Under the pieces are notes generated by a model. It searched no databases, was not told the DNA's origin, and saw only the letters and a list, made by a program, of their open reading frames with translations. A program made the position numbers and the translations under genes. Of a stretch of 64,000 nt of DNA, positions 55,001 through 64,000 are shown in pieces. The first letter of the stretch is position 1, and each line of letters starts with the position of its first letter. Origin of the DNA: Curvularia sp. ZM96 (taxonomy: Eukaryota > Ascomycota > Dothideomycetes > Pleosporales > Pleosporaceae); contig JAJGBQ010000004.1 of NCBI GenBank assembly GCA_022457065.1, forward strand, positions 496,001-560,000. Direction: 5' to 3'.

Positions 55001-55553
55001 GCCCCCACCCCGGGACACAGCGCCTCCAATCCCCCTCCACACCGCCCTCTCTATGCTCTCTTCCCCCTCAAAGTTCATTCCCCACATAACCCCCAACCTG
55101 GAAATTGTCACGGCCAAACCAGACATGCTCATCCTCCGCGACGTACCCAACCCGGCAACCCCTCCCTCATCCTCCCCTAATGTCATCTCAAAGCCCCTAC
55201 AGCCCACCGAGCACAACGACGCCTCAGAAGGCACAGCAACGAGTGACTTGGGCACCCAACGCATAGGCACCGTAAATCCCATCGACGGCACCACACGCCT
55301 CTCGCCAACGGGATACGTCGGACCGGCCGAGAACCGCGAGCAGCTCGAGAAAGAGTTTGAAGAGAGGAGACGCGCGGCAGAGCAGATTGCGGCTCTGGGT
55401 GCTGCAGCTGAGAACGAGCATGTAGGACAGGCTGGTTTTGCGGGGGAGAAGAAGAGGCGCGCTGGGGGACGCGGTGCGGGTGTGGTTAAAACGGCGATTT
55501 GGGCGGCAGCGACGTGCTATGTTGTTGGTGTTCTCGGGGAGCTTGTTGGGTAG
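52068..55553 (+). CDS. Large, mostly disordered protein, probably mitochondrial and membrane-anchored
   Basis: Single exon, 1161 residues. The N-terminus (MTWWRRDSTFSPVQRYAQRL ... RTRGFSRT) is basic, amphipathic and looks like a mitochondrial presequence. Near 75-115 is a compact block with YQTLFGASNDMLNGKGLKDW and SFPKWMLREIGG. Residues 120-450 are Ser/Thr/Glu-rich and disordered. About 480-790 is helical (IERMRSWLEQGGAIFSNYFW, AIQSLRLKYQDTDSDLNKAY). Near 955-1030 is another folded-looking stretch (LPTHYTILIHDAETNTISLT). The last 20 residues form a hydrophobic anchor (TAIWAAATCYVVGVLGELVG). No enzyme family is recognised; targeting is inferred. Confidence 0.8.
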   Translation: MTWWRRDSTFSPVQRYAQRLLRSHESALRTRGFSRTPPQNAPHGDDKGSDRPAGMSNLEWMQLQHYQRWRKKLMEDPYQTLFGASNDMLNGKGLKDWEWISNSFPKWMLREIGGHEDANPPSKRDKDTNSSKRYSKKTEMENVLSSSPRERESYFPQPTPRTTRIGGDDSRGIISPSDLRRPREHPEVTGIGKSVETSTEPSSDTHGSTVSASAPQTSQHTPPTPPKTTQSFSDYIVKTKSNAASKVEHLDKTQNESGASFMDGFLSENPQQEERTVSSSSDVSTWKETTLQRRLSQSDVMKHKASEETSASTPVVKEGENASSISVASEHPRMPPVAETIPTAATHESQKLPKSEDKNTLGDSAVPTRSTSETLSQLPEDDIDFLSAADIRASMGMKRSKIVSDEQKKAERENLEKSFTDAHVESEGVDPMIESKVINDQLVRRIERKMQMPDEPEVNESQPTTKPEQSSDLASETQIESSIERMRSWLEQGGAIFSNYFWQDPTEEANAKETRLFFDKVLARIRKGRSTMKQVIEDLETDIPSSKPLLKRMKADEDLLDSAIHALRQRSGSGKMQPLTPKKVRAIQSLRLKYQDTDSDLNKAYVALQEIDKSDSAKNMPLAFKQRLGLAAKIIQKNAHLTRYLIWSLQARLEDPDIDPTMLPNYKAVANSLLTLRDTQMALSRLVDRAMLVYGVMPQTVENVDSMGQTSVNTSTQHGEMLPSEASASMTEVDKAQLRAKIAAEERLANEVDAQKSAMRGLSDDGYVRESNEIGKKPFEERSPLDHSLYRPFGQVLQSLGSELPLGMEATKPQEKATQKYNDAELVVELQKAYEDTYGPITAGHMQVAEAAEEMKQEQENDVKKFDMLKDDPTTCDEAPQQASVTQMPETQVTEETTEAVATPQAVQEDDAVTAQPECSVEDIASSPQPTEVPPESAVETSSTASTSPVPIADLPTHYTILIHDAETNTISLTTSTSPPPRDTAPPIPLHTALSMLSSPSKFIPHITPNLEIVTAKPDMLILRDVPNPATPPSSSPNVISKPLQPTEHNDASEGTATSDLGTQRIGTVNPIDGTTRLSPTGYVGPAENREQLEKEFEERRRAAEQIAALGAAAENEHVGQAGFAGEKKRRAGGRGAGVVKTAIWAAATCYVVGVLGELVG

Positions 55554-56031
55554 GGCAAGGTAGGGTTTAGAGTGAGATGCGATGAGGTGTTAGAATGGCT
55601 TTCGTCTTTCATCTTTGTATCTATTTGATTTCCTTTGTTGATTTCAGGCATGCTCGTATGTACTGGTAAGGTGGGTTCTTTTCTTGCTTCTTGTCATTAA
55701 AGCCTTGTTGGTTCACGCCGCTCTTGCTTTCGATTTCGGTGTTGTTTAGGGCGGAGGAGTCGGCTGCATGTACGATTATCCATTGATCAATGAAATAATT
55801 CTGTTGCATCACTAAAGAACCCAAAAGATGATGTGTTATTTGGTATCATTAGAAGTCTATTCATTCTATACTTCTTTTGGTAAACGACTGGTATCATCTC
55901 GCGTGCCACACACCTCACAGACATCGCATCAAGACCGGCTAAGAAGACACTGTACACATGTTGCCTGCCTCAAGAGTTGAGGTCAATAACTAAAAAGCTG
56001 TCAAAACAAAACAAAAAACTCCCAAGATCGT
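55554..56031. other. Intergenic between convergent genes
   Basis: About 480 bp of 3' flanking sequence for both neighbours, with T-rich stretches; nothing else recognised. Confidence 0.5.
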
Positions 56032-57821
56032 TTAAAGGTGTGGTGCGTTCAGCGCCATAACCATCATAAGACCCGAGATCAGACCCGCACCAGGCAAGGT
56101 AATGATCCAACCGGAGAAGATGAAAGCAACTTGCTTCCAATTGACAGCCTTGATGTCAAAGTTGCAAAGAGCGACACCAATGGTAGCACCCGTGAGACAC
56201 TGTGTGGTGGAAACGGGAAGACCGAGGCGAGAAGCAAGCAACACCGTGATAGCGGCACCGAGCTCCATGGAGAAACCACGAGTAGGCGAGACCTGGGTAA
56301 TCTTGTTGCCGAGCGCACGCATGATGTGGTAGCCGTAGAACCAGAAACCGAGGCCGAGAAGCAGACCGGCGACAACGAGGATCCAGACGGGAGTATCAGC
56401 CTCCTTGGTGACGATGCCGGAGGTGTAGGTGTTATAGGCGCCCACCCAGGGACCGACAGCGTTGGCAACTGTGCAGAAACGCAAGTTAGCATTGGTATTA
56501 TAAAGAGATGAAAGAAGTGTAGCTTACCATCGTTGGAACCGTGAGCAATTGACATCATCATGGCGGAGGCGACCTGGGCATACGTCCAGAGATGCTCAAC
56601 ACGGTTATCGTAGACGACTGCACGTGCGTGGATTGCGCCGAGGTTCTTCTGGGTAACGACATCGCGGGAAACACCCTGGAGGAGAATGAACTTTGTCCAG
56701 TTCATGATCTTCTTGGGCGAGTAGATGGGCAAGTGCTTGACAGGCTCTAGCCAACGCTCCTCCGGCTCCGGCTTTGCAGGAATTAGGTGGACGACAGGAC
56801 CTTCGCGAGGAACAGGGTTAGAAAGACCACGGCCAGCACGCTCGAGGTCGGCGTTGCCGTTGTCGCCAGAAGACTTATTGTCAAGCGAAGTGGAGCGACC
56901 ATCACCCTTTTCGCCCTTGAGGTTGTCCTGAAGAAGCTGGCTGTCTGCCGGGGCTGCCTTTGCGTAGTAGTCGGTGACAACCTGGTCGCCCTTACCGGGC
57001 AAGTAGACGGGAGGGTTCTCGCGGTACAGAAGAGGACCGAGCGGAATGTGCCAGCACCTCATCCTGGTGTCGCCCTTGACAAGGCGACGAGTGAAGTATG
57101 GAACAAAGAAGATGTAAGCAATGGCAAGAATGCCAAAGAAGACACCAAGGATGATACCACAGCTTTTGCCAGCACCCATCTCCTCGAGAGACTCTCCGTT
57201 TGGAAGCTCATCGATGATGAACAGAGCAAGAATTCCGGCGGTAAAGGCAAGGTAGAATGGGATCATGCGGAGACCCCACTTGAGAGGGTCCTTTCTCTGG
57301 AGAACACCGAACTTGACAGTCAAGAACAGAAGTGCAGAAAAGGCGGCGGAGATGAAGGGGGCAATGACCCAGGAGGCGGCGATCTGGGAGATAGAACCCT
57401 TCTTCCAACCCCAGCTAAGAGGGGACTGGGCAGCAATACCGACACCAGCCAGAGCTCCGACAACGGTTTGGGTAGTTGACACTGGCATACCGGCCAAGGT
57501 GGCGAAGGTGAGGAATGTAGCGGAGCCGACCTCGGCACAACCCATTGCCAGCATGAGCGTGGCAGGCTTAGCCTTGAAGGTGTTGAGGTCGAAGATGCCG
57601 CTCTTGATTGTACCAGTGACACGGGAACCGAGGGCGACGGCACCAAAGAACTCAGTGAAACAGGCCAGGACACCGGCCTGCCACATCTTTATGGTGCGAG
57701 CAGCAACCGAGGTGGCATATGAGTTGGCGACATCGTTGGCACCATTTGAAGCTGACGAGGCAATAAAGGCAATGGTGGTGATGGCAAGGATCCAGTCGTA
57801 CTTCTTCAGCGCGGGAGCCAT
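56032..57821 (-). CDS. pho-4: PiT-family sodium/phosphate symporter (Pho89/PHO-4 type)
   Basis: Two exons, minus strand: 57821-56528 and 56468-56032; 576 residues. The two PiT signature repeats are present: ASSASNGANDVANSYATSVA near the N-terminus and MSIAHGSND-VANAVGPWVG, split by the 59-bp intron, near the C-terminus. Other marks are MPVSTTQTVVGALAG and its mirror LPVSTTQCLTGATIG. About twelve membrane segments flank a large cytosolic loop (residues 260-400). It is the high-affinity, alkaline-pH sodium-driven phosphate importer of the fungal plasma membrane, normally induced by phosphate starvation; no clear Pho4/NUC-1 site was found upstream by eye. Confidence 0.95.
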
Positions 57822-60745
57822 GGTTGAAGAAGAATGGCGAACTGTTGCGCCTTTCAGACCGGGAGAAGTGAGATGTAGCGAGGTGGTTTGGATGAGAAAC
57901 CCCTCAGCGGATTGACAGCACTGGATCTTATATAGAGAACATTGCCTTCAGGTATGTGGGACCTTGGCGGTACAGGCTCCATATCCCTAAGAGTGAATAG
58001 GGACCAGTGGTGTGTGGGTATCCCACGGCACTGGTAGCCATTTTGGAGGCGAGGTGGATCGTTACAGCCACCGCATCATGCTGTTTGGACCCAGCCATGG
58101 TGCCAGGCTCAACAGAATGTATTTTTTACCGGGTCCTCTAGCAGCAGTAGGCGTTAGGAAATGGAACAAAATGCCATGCCACTGGCGTAACGGACCCACA
58201 GTCCCTGAGCCAGAGCACGCGATCCATTCCCATGTTGGGGTCGTGGGTAGTGGAGTTGGACAAGCGACGCCATGACCCCGGAGAGAGCGGGGGCGAAAGT
58301 GGACGAACGAGAGCTAGAGATACGAGCACGTTGTGCTCTGGTCCTCCTAGCTGGACTGTTTCAAGGTGCTTGGCGGCCATGGCGCCAAGTCCGCCCAGAA
58401 GGCGACCAAGATCTGTCGAAATCTCTGCTACGCCAAGTCTCTCAGCATACACACATCTGCGAAGCCAATCACAGCACTCCGTTGAAGCATGCGCTCAATT
58501 CACGACCTCAGAGAGCACGAGAGCAAGCGTGAACTCGAGACTATGATTCGATGCGGCGACAACAGCCCGTCTTTCTTGCCGCTTACCCGTCTTTCCGCTC
58601 AAGCATTGCAAAGTCCGCCGCGGAAGTCTTCCATAAGCTTGCTCACCACTACAAGCCCAGCTTCAAGACATGTGTCCGTCGGTTTGGCTGGATGACACTC
58701 GATCCCTGCGACGGATGCCTCATTTTTGCCGAAATACGCCCATTGACATCATGCCAGAAGGCTTACAGTCGGCCACCAGACATCAACCCATGCTTTTCAA
58801 GTTCAGCTTTCGCCAAGTATTCTACATCAAACTGCCACGAACGAGGCATCTCGCAGGTCATTCGTCGTGACGCCCACTCCTTGAAACTCGTCATGTGCCA
58901 TTCGCATCAAGTACAGCATTAGGTTACATTTTCAAAGTCTTGGAATGCACATACATACTCGGTACAATTTACATACCTACTCCTACATGTCGCGGAGTTA
59001 TACCTAGACCCTGCAAAACTCTGATTTGCTTCTTTACCGGCCCATTTCCGGAGGGTCCATATATGTCCATGTAGGGGTATGCGACTTTTCTGTGCATATC
59101 CGCTGCGGGTAATTGGCACTAGTATTCCAAGTATATGGTCACTGTGACCCGGGGGTTTCCTTCGCCCATTGATCGACATCTCAGCTCTCTCTCATTACTC
59201 GTTTAGGAAGCGCCATACGTTGGTCTCGGTACCCGCGGCAGTCTATTCGGTGCTGCCGAGGGTGTGTGGCGCTCGCGGATGTAGCCTTTTTGTGCCTGAG
59301 ATCCACTTGCAGTCGACCAGTCGGGGTGGGGATTTCGCCTTATTACTCTTTGTTTCAGTGGGACATCCAATCAGAATAGTGCGGTGACCGTGTTTCCAGA
59401 ATGACCATCCTATCTCTTCAGCTACACAGTAGTTGAGTCTTTCTTCTTCCTTGGCTAATGAAGCAGAAACCATAGTCACAGGGCCCCCACGTCGATAAAG
59501 TTACATCCCTAAAACCCTCTCGGTACAGCTACCTCGGGAGATATTTACGAAAAGCATTATAGTGCCAACAGCCAAGAAGGGGTAAAATATGATACTCATC
59601 ACACTCTTGGTATATCAACATAACACCACTTTGCCCCCGTACAGCCACATAGCGACCCAACTCGAGCTGACCGTGCGCCAAATCCCAACAACACAACTCA
59701 CTACTCCCACTCCCCCACCCTTTGACGTAAACCCTCACTACCAATCTCCTCGATCTTACCAAACCCCATCTGCGCCAAGTTACCCATCGCACTCCGCTAA
59801 CCAACTAAACGAGCCAAGCAGCCAAAAAGCAATATCACGAGGTATTTATTGAACGAAATCGCCAGCAGGTTGGGCTGGATACAGGACTGTGCCTAATAGA
59901 ATGAGGCCGTAACACAATTGGCAACCGTACATAACCCACATCCTCGACCAGTCAGTCCAGGTTACCAAATAAATCCTTTGCCCAAACGCTCGATCACAAT
60001 GTGAGCTGCATCACGTCCCAGCATCATTCCTACCACCATTTTTTAAACTACGACCTAAAAACTCTAAGAAACCCTCTCATATTCTCACACACCAGGCACT
60101 CCTTTACACACGAACAGGCAAATCAGGCAGTGCATCTATAAGCCCTGATCTTCACCCTTCTACACGCCCTACGGGACCGTTTTCGTAGGAAGCCTTTCAG
60201 ACCACACGATACCATATCCTACGCGCTGATTTCCAAAAAGAAAAGAAAAAAGCACTGTCTGGAAGCCAAGTGCCATTATACCCCAGACTTTGCTACCAAC
60301 TAATCCATTGATCGACCAATTCAATTCATCTCATAATGTGGCAGCAGGAGTACAACAAATCGTTCATCCAATCAGTCGAGGGTTTTTTTTTTGAAGCCAG
60401 ATTGATTGGAATGGAATAGGATGGGTAGAGAAAAGTTTCGTATATGTAGACTTAGATCCAAGCACATAGACGACGAGGTTACTTTCTAACTCGATTCACT
60501 TGTTCACTGTTCTTTTGTTGTTGTGATTTCACTTAGTCGAGTTGACTACGGATACCTTTTTTTTCAGTATTTGAAGCAGGATTCTGGCACGTTAGGATGC
60601 CTCAATGTGTAAGAATCATTCTTGGTCATTGATCAATATGGACGAAAGAGTGGCTTTTTGTTCTCGATCTTTATTGAATTGTCATGTGATATTCTTATTT
60701 TCTCGATTCCCTCATTACACGGCATCTATCTTCTGGTTAGTCAAT

Positions 60746-60776
<31 letters not shown>

Positions 60777-61365
60777 TATTGCACCGCCATATAGTTTTAA
60801 GAATAAACATTTGAAATTTTCGATAAAAGATACTAGTAATAACAACTCTCAAACCACGAATCCCTTTAGACTTTTCTTCGGATCTGCCTCACAAGGTACG
60901 TTGACACAAAAGTGAATCCAAAAAAAGGTCATCCGTCAACGACCAAAAGCTTGCGGCTCCATCCCACTCCGCTTATCATCCTCAGGACCAAAGGGCCAAC
61001 ATCGTATCTTGAGTTGAGAAAAGTAAAAAGAGATACATAGTTACGACAAAGGAAATAATGACGTGCTGTGCTGTGGTTATGCGGCATCTCATATCGAAAA
61101 CCGCACCCACATACTCTCTATGCTGTGTTAGTACATATGCTCTATCTCATTTGTGCTTACAAAAGCACCAATGGGGGGTATCAAAGGAAAAAGAAGGAGA
61201 GAAGAAAAGAACAAGCCAACGATACGAAATCTTTCTATATGCCTCGCTGTTTTCAACAAAAGAAAAAAAGAGCGCGTGTGTGATGCAAAACGAGAAAAAG
61301 GTTATGCTGGGCGTGGAGTCGTATATGCGGCATATTCGTTACACGTCCGAATTTTAGTTTTCTTT
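57822..61365. other. Long gene-poor stretch with CA microsatellite
   Basis: 3.5 kb, the largest gap in the window. The left part includes the phosphate permease promoter. Open frames such as 58551-58922 (+, 123 codons) show no family signal. The right part (about 59900-61365) is AT-rich with many T- and A-runs and a (CA) tract, and may be a long 3' UTR of the C2H2 gene. A non-coding RNA gene here cannot be excluded. Confidence 0.45.
60746..60774. repeat. (CA)n dinucleotide microsatellite
   Basis: About fourteen uninterrupted CA units in a T-rich context. Confidence 0.95.
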
Positions 61366-63333
61366 CTAGTTTTGCGTCGCATACATGTGTAACTGGTCAT
61401 GGATTTGGGGTGTTAGATGACGGTATGATTGTTGCTGGTGGTGCATCATGTGCTGCTGATGCTCATGATGTTGGTGTTGTATTTGCTGATGGGGTTGTTG
61501 CCGCTGTTGTTGCTGCTGCTGCTGTTCAGGTTGCCGCATGCCCATCATCGCAACAGGGTAGTCCGAGGTCATATCAGGCACGGATTGACTGATGGTGGAT
61601 GATGGTCTGGAGTTATTCGAGTTACTCCTAGACGCCCCAAGTCGATTACCAATTTTGTGAAGGGGTTTTGCAATCAGCTGACCAAATGACGGGCGGTCGT
61701 AGTATTGAGATTCCTCAAACTGTGGAGCTCCGCCGAAGTAGTTCGGATATAACGACTCCAATGGGTTAGGGTTCGACTTGGTCTGATCCATGTACTCATT
61801 CGAGTACATCTGGGCCTGCTGATCGTGATCGATGATCGGGGTGTGTGCAATTGGTGTGTGCATGGTGGCCGTACTCATAGCCGGTGGAAGATCGGGTATA
61901 GCCGGCTGCGCTACGTCGAGGTAATCTCCAGGGTCCACGTCCATGTAGCTGATACGGTGATTGGCCGTGTCAACCGCAGGCGACTGCGGTTCCATAAAGG
62001 GAGAAGACGCCGAGTCGTAATTTGGTAAATGAGATAAGGCGCTGCTTGCGCGGAGCAAGGCCGCATTGACGGTTGCAAGGCGGGCGCGTGCAACATGTGG
62101 GTTAGAGTCCCCGATAAGAACATGCATGCGCTGCTCACGCGATAGCTTTTCGACATTGGGGACAGAGTCCCTGGACGGGGTAACGAAGCCTGGAGGCAAC
62201 TGCTGATCCGCGGGGTCTAGCGGCATATCAGAGCGTAAGCTCAAGGCTGTGATCAAGACTTCTTCCCGGCTTGGTCGGAGATCACAGCATTGAAGCTTCT
62301 GTCGGAGGATTCTCGAGTTGTCAGGACACCAGCTGATCTGCGACCGACTTTGGCGTAGTCGTTCGTCCAAACACGACATTAGTTCTTTCCACGTATCGTA
62401 CAGCGCTTCTTGGCGGATCAAATTTCGGATGACGTTGGAGTACTTCCATTGGTCTATTGTCGCGCCGTTCTTCATGTGCTTCGCCACGTGATCGCATCGC
62501 TCGTCCCACCCGATGCTGACCTCCTTGCACTTGTCGAAGCCACAGCCAAACACTCTTCGTGGGAGGAGGGTGATGCCAATGTCTGTTAACGATGGCAGGG
62601 GACGGCCGGTATGATAGCGCTGATGGTGCTTGATAAAGTCCTTTTGGCGGTCGAAGATGCGATTGCAGCCGTTGATAATACACGGCCAGTCTTCTCCCGT
62701 TTCGTGCATTCTCATCTCATGCTTCTTCCAGTCAGATTTGGCCTTGAACGTCTTCTGGTTCTTCTGCTCGGCGCAATAGGTGCAGAACATATAAGATTCG
62801 CCCGCTTGGGTTTGCGACTTGTCGTCATCGGCGAACAAGACGGGTGATGCAACACTCAGGTCATCTGTTGGCGTGCTGCTTGGCTCGATCTTAAGATCCA
62901 GCGGACTGTCGGTATCCGAGGGCACTGGCCGGGTGGGGTCCAATCCAACGGGATACGAGCGTGGTTCTGAGCGCTTGGGCTGGGAACGTAGCGAGGACGA
63001 AGATGACGCCAAGGAAGAAGTCCTGTTGCTGTTGCTGTTGCTGTTGCTGGAGGAAGTGGAAAAGGTCGATGTCATTGACAGGCGAGAGCGCCATGACGAG
63101 GCTGATGAAGTGGTCGTCGAGGAGCTGACGGTGCTGGTAGACATAAAGGACAAGGCAGCAGAATTGCGGCCTGGACTCGGTGAGCGCATGGACACGAGGG
63201 AAGGAGAAGGAGATGACCTACGTGAGTCTAGGGCCTGTGAGAACATGCGCTGGATCAGGTGGGGAGGATGCCTCGCGAGCAGGGCCTCGATGTGTCGCAT
63301 GGATTCCTCTGGGATTTCGACATTGTCGTCCAT
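61366..63333 (-). CDS. C2H2-type zinc-finger protein, putative transcription factor
   Basis: Single exon, 655 residues. N-terminus: short helical segment (MRHIEALLARHPPHLIQRMF) then a Ser-rich disordered stretch with an Asn-Ser run. Zinc-binding part at about 180-300: CTYCAEQKNQKTFKAKSDWK with two His, CIINGCNRIF...HHQRYH, and a third C-x-C unit (FGCGFDKCKEV...CDHVAKH), the usual layout of fungal C2H2 regulators. The following helical region (SNVIRNLIRQEALYDTWKEL) is common in this group. The last 80 residues are Gln/His-rich, a possible activation domain. Nuclear DNA binding is inferred; target genes unknown. Confidence 0.85.
   Translation of the reverse strand: MDDNVEIPEESMRHIEALLARHPPHLIQRMFSQALDSRRSSPSPSLVSMRSPSPGRNSAALSFMSTSTVSSSTTTSSASSWRSRLSMTSTFSTSSSNSNSNSNRTSSLASSSSSLRSQPKRSEPRSYPVGLDPTRPVPSDTDSPLDLKIEPSSTPTDDLSVASPVLFADDDKSQTQAGESYMFCTYCAEQKNQKTFKAKSDWKKHEMRMHETGEDWPCIINGCNRIFDRQKDFIKHHQRYHTGRPLPSLTDIGITLLPRRVFGCGFDKCKEVSIGWDERCDHVAKHMKNGATIDQWKYSNVIRNLIRQEALYDTWKELMSCLDERLRQSRSQISWCPDNSRILRQKLQCCDLRPSREEVLITALSLRSDMPLDPADQQLPPGFVTPSRDSVPNVEKLSREQRMHVLIGDSNPHVARARLATVNAALLRASSALSHLPNYDSASSPFMEPQSPAVDTANHRISYMDVDPGDYLDVAQPAIPDLPPAMSTATMHTPIAHTPIIDHDQQAQMYSNEYMDQTKSNPNPLESLYPNYFGGAPQFEESQYYDRPSFGQLIAKPLHKIGNRLGASRSNSNNSRPSSTISQSVPDMTSDYPVAMMGMRQPEQQQQQQQRQQPHQQIQHQHHEHQQHMMHHQQQSYRHLTPQIHDQLHMYATQN
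61491..61528. repeat. Poly-Gln codon tract in the C2H2 gene
   Basis: Run of CAG/CAA codons on the minus strand, coding for seven Gln then Arg-Gln-Gln; prone to length variation. Confidence 0.85.
63023..63049. repeat. Hexanucleotide repeat coding for Asn-Ser run
   Basis: Four CTGTTG units plus a partial one on the plus strand give alternating Ser-Asn on the minus-strand protein. Confidence 0.85.
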
Positions 63334-64000
63334 GGTTGCGGTGGAGCCGCGTGCTCAGATGCGGGTGGGCGTGGAAAGGTACCTATTGCACATGCCCACT
63401 GAACCCCGCGCAGCAGCGTCGAAACGAGGGCGGTGGTGGAGAGGACAGTAGAAGGGATAGCAAGGGGAGGTGGGGGAGGTATCCAGGTGTTTGTGCGGTG
63501 AGACTGGGGAGCCAAGGGATGGAGAATCGTGTATCCGAGCAGGCATCAGCTGCAGTTGGTGCGACAAGTTGATATACCGGCGGGATCACCTTGCCCAAGA
63601 TTGCAGCGGGGAGGGCGGAAACGGCACTCTTCTAGAAGGCGTGTGGAAGGATTGTAGAAGCAGCTAAACGAGGGTTGTGCTCGTGCGCAGCGCCGACAGG
63701 ACCACCAGCCCTGGTTTGGCCTCAAAGCTGGGGCAAGGCTGAGGGTGCGACCGGCATGCCAGTGTGTAGCGTGTTTGACTTGTGTGTGGTTGGCAACGGA
63801 CAACGGATCCAGCAGGCGCAGGCGAAGGCGGCTGGCTGTCGCGCCCGCATGCACCGAGCGAGCGAGCGAGTGATGATCCGGCGTCTTCTCTTGTGCGTCG
63901 CGGCCGTCGAGGGACACGAGAGGGCGAGGGCGGGCGAGGGCGAGGGCGCTGGCTGGCACAATGCATGCTAAGGGGCTCACAGGGCGGTTCCTGGCCTGGA
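63334..64000. other. Upstream region of the C2H2 gene
   Basis: About 670 bp to the window edge. GC-rich, with purine runs and short GCGAGGGC-type repeats near 63925-63955. Overlapping open frames on both strands look like composition effects; none is supported. Confidence 0.5.

Noticed and set aside
58551..58922. 123-codon plus-strand open frame in the long gap
   Set aside because: No recognisable motif, isolated, and other frames overlap it equally; kept only as a remark on the gap.

Overview
The window is nuclear DNA of a filamentous ascomycete. Genes are split by short introns (mostly 46-76 bp, GT...AG with CTAAC or CTGAT-like branch sites) and are densely packed on both strands. The gene set (Sch9 kinase, Ada2, PiT phosphate permease, pectinases, alcohol oxidase-type GMC enzyme) fits a plant-associated Dothideomycete, probably Pleosporales; this placement is inferred from gene style, not from a search. 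Exon joins were worked out by hand from splice signals, reading phase and family motifs.

Left part (1-13.2 kb), accessory in character: the tail of a MOSC-domain gene; a secreted cysteine-rich protein with a NucA/NucB nuclease domain and a GPI-like tail, whose splice acceptor in the nuclease motif looks damaged; two diverged copies of a short direct repeat on either side of it; then a 1245-residue protein joining a fungal STAND/HeLo-like N-terminus, TPR-like helices, a dsRBD-like segment, two Cys clusters and a degenerate Rho-like GTPase. A secreted protein of unknown function and an L-fuconate dehydratase follow.

Middle part (14-32 kb), mostly conserved housekeeping: RBM25/Snu71-like splicing factor head to head with mitochondrial ribosomal protein bS21m; a single-pass membrane protein with a 16-nt micro-exon; glucose-6-phosphate isomerase; the AGC kinase Sch9 divergent from SAGA subunit Ada2; a disordered protein of unknown function; and a divergent pair of paralogues of an unrecognised family, one with a C-terminal J-like HPD motif, sharing a 435-bp promoter that holds a perfect CRE palindrome.

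Right part (32-64 kb): an F-box-like protein with a long acidic insert; a GMC oxidoreductase convergent with a Dal5-type transporter; a multi-pass membrane gene broken by an in-frame TGA; a monocarboxylate-type MFS transporter; a pectate lyase and a pectin methylesterase either side of a CHORD-like zinc-binding protein; a DMT/EamA transporter; a large probable mitochondrial protein; the PiT phosphate permease; and a C2H2 zinc-finger protein. The pectate lyase, pectin esterase and fuconate dehydratase point to use of plant cell-wall sugars. The strongest candidate for something undescribed is the STAND-like/dsRBD-like/GTPase fusion, followed by the divergent paralogue pair.
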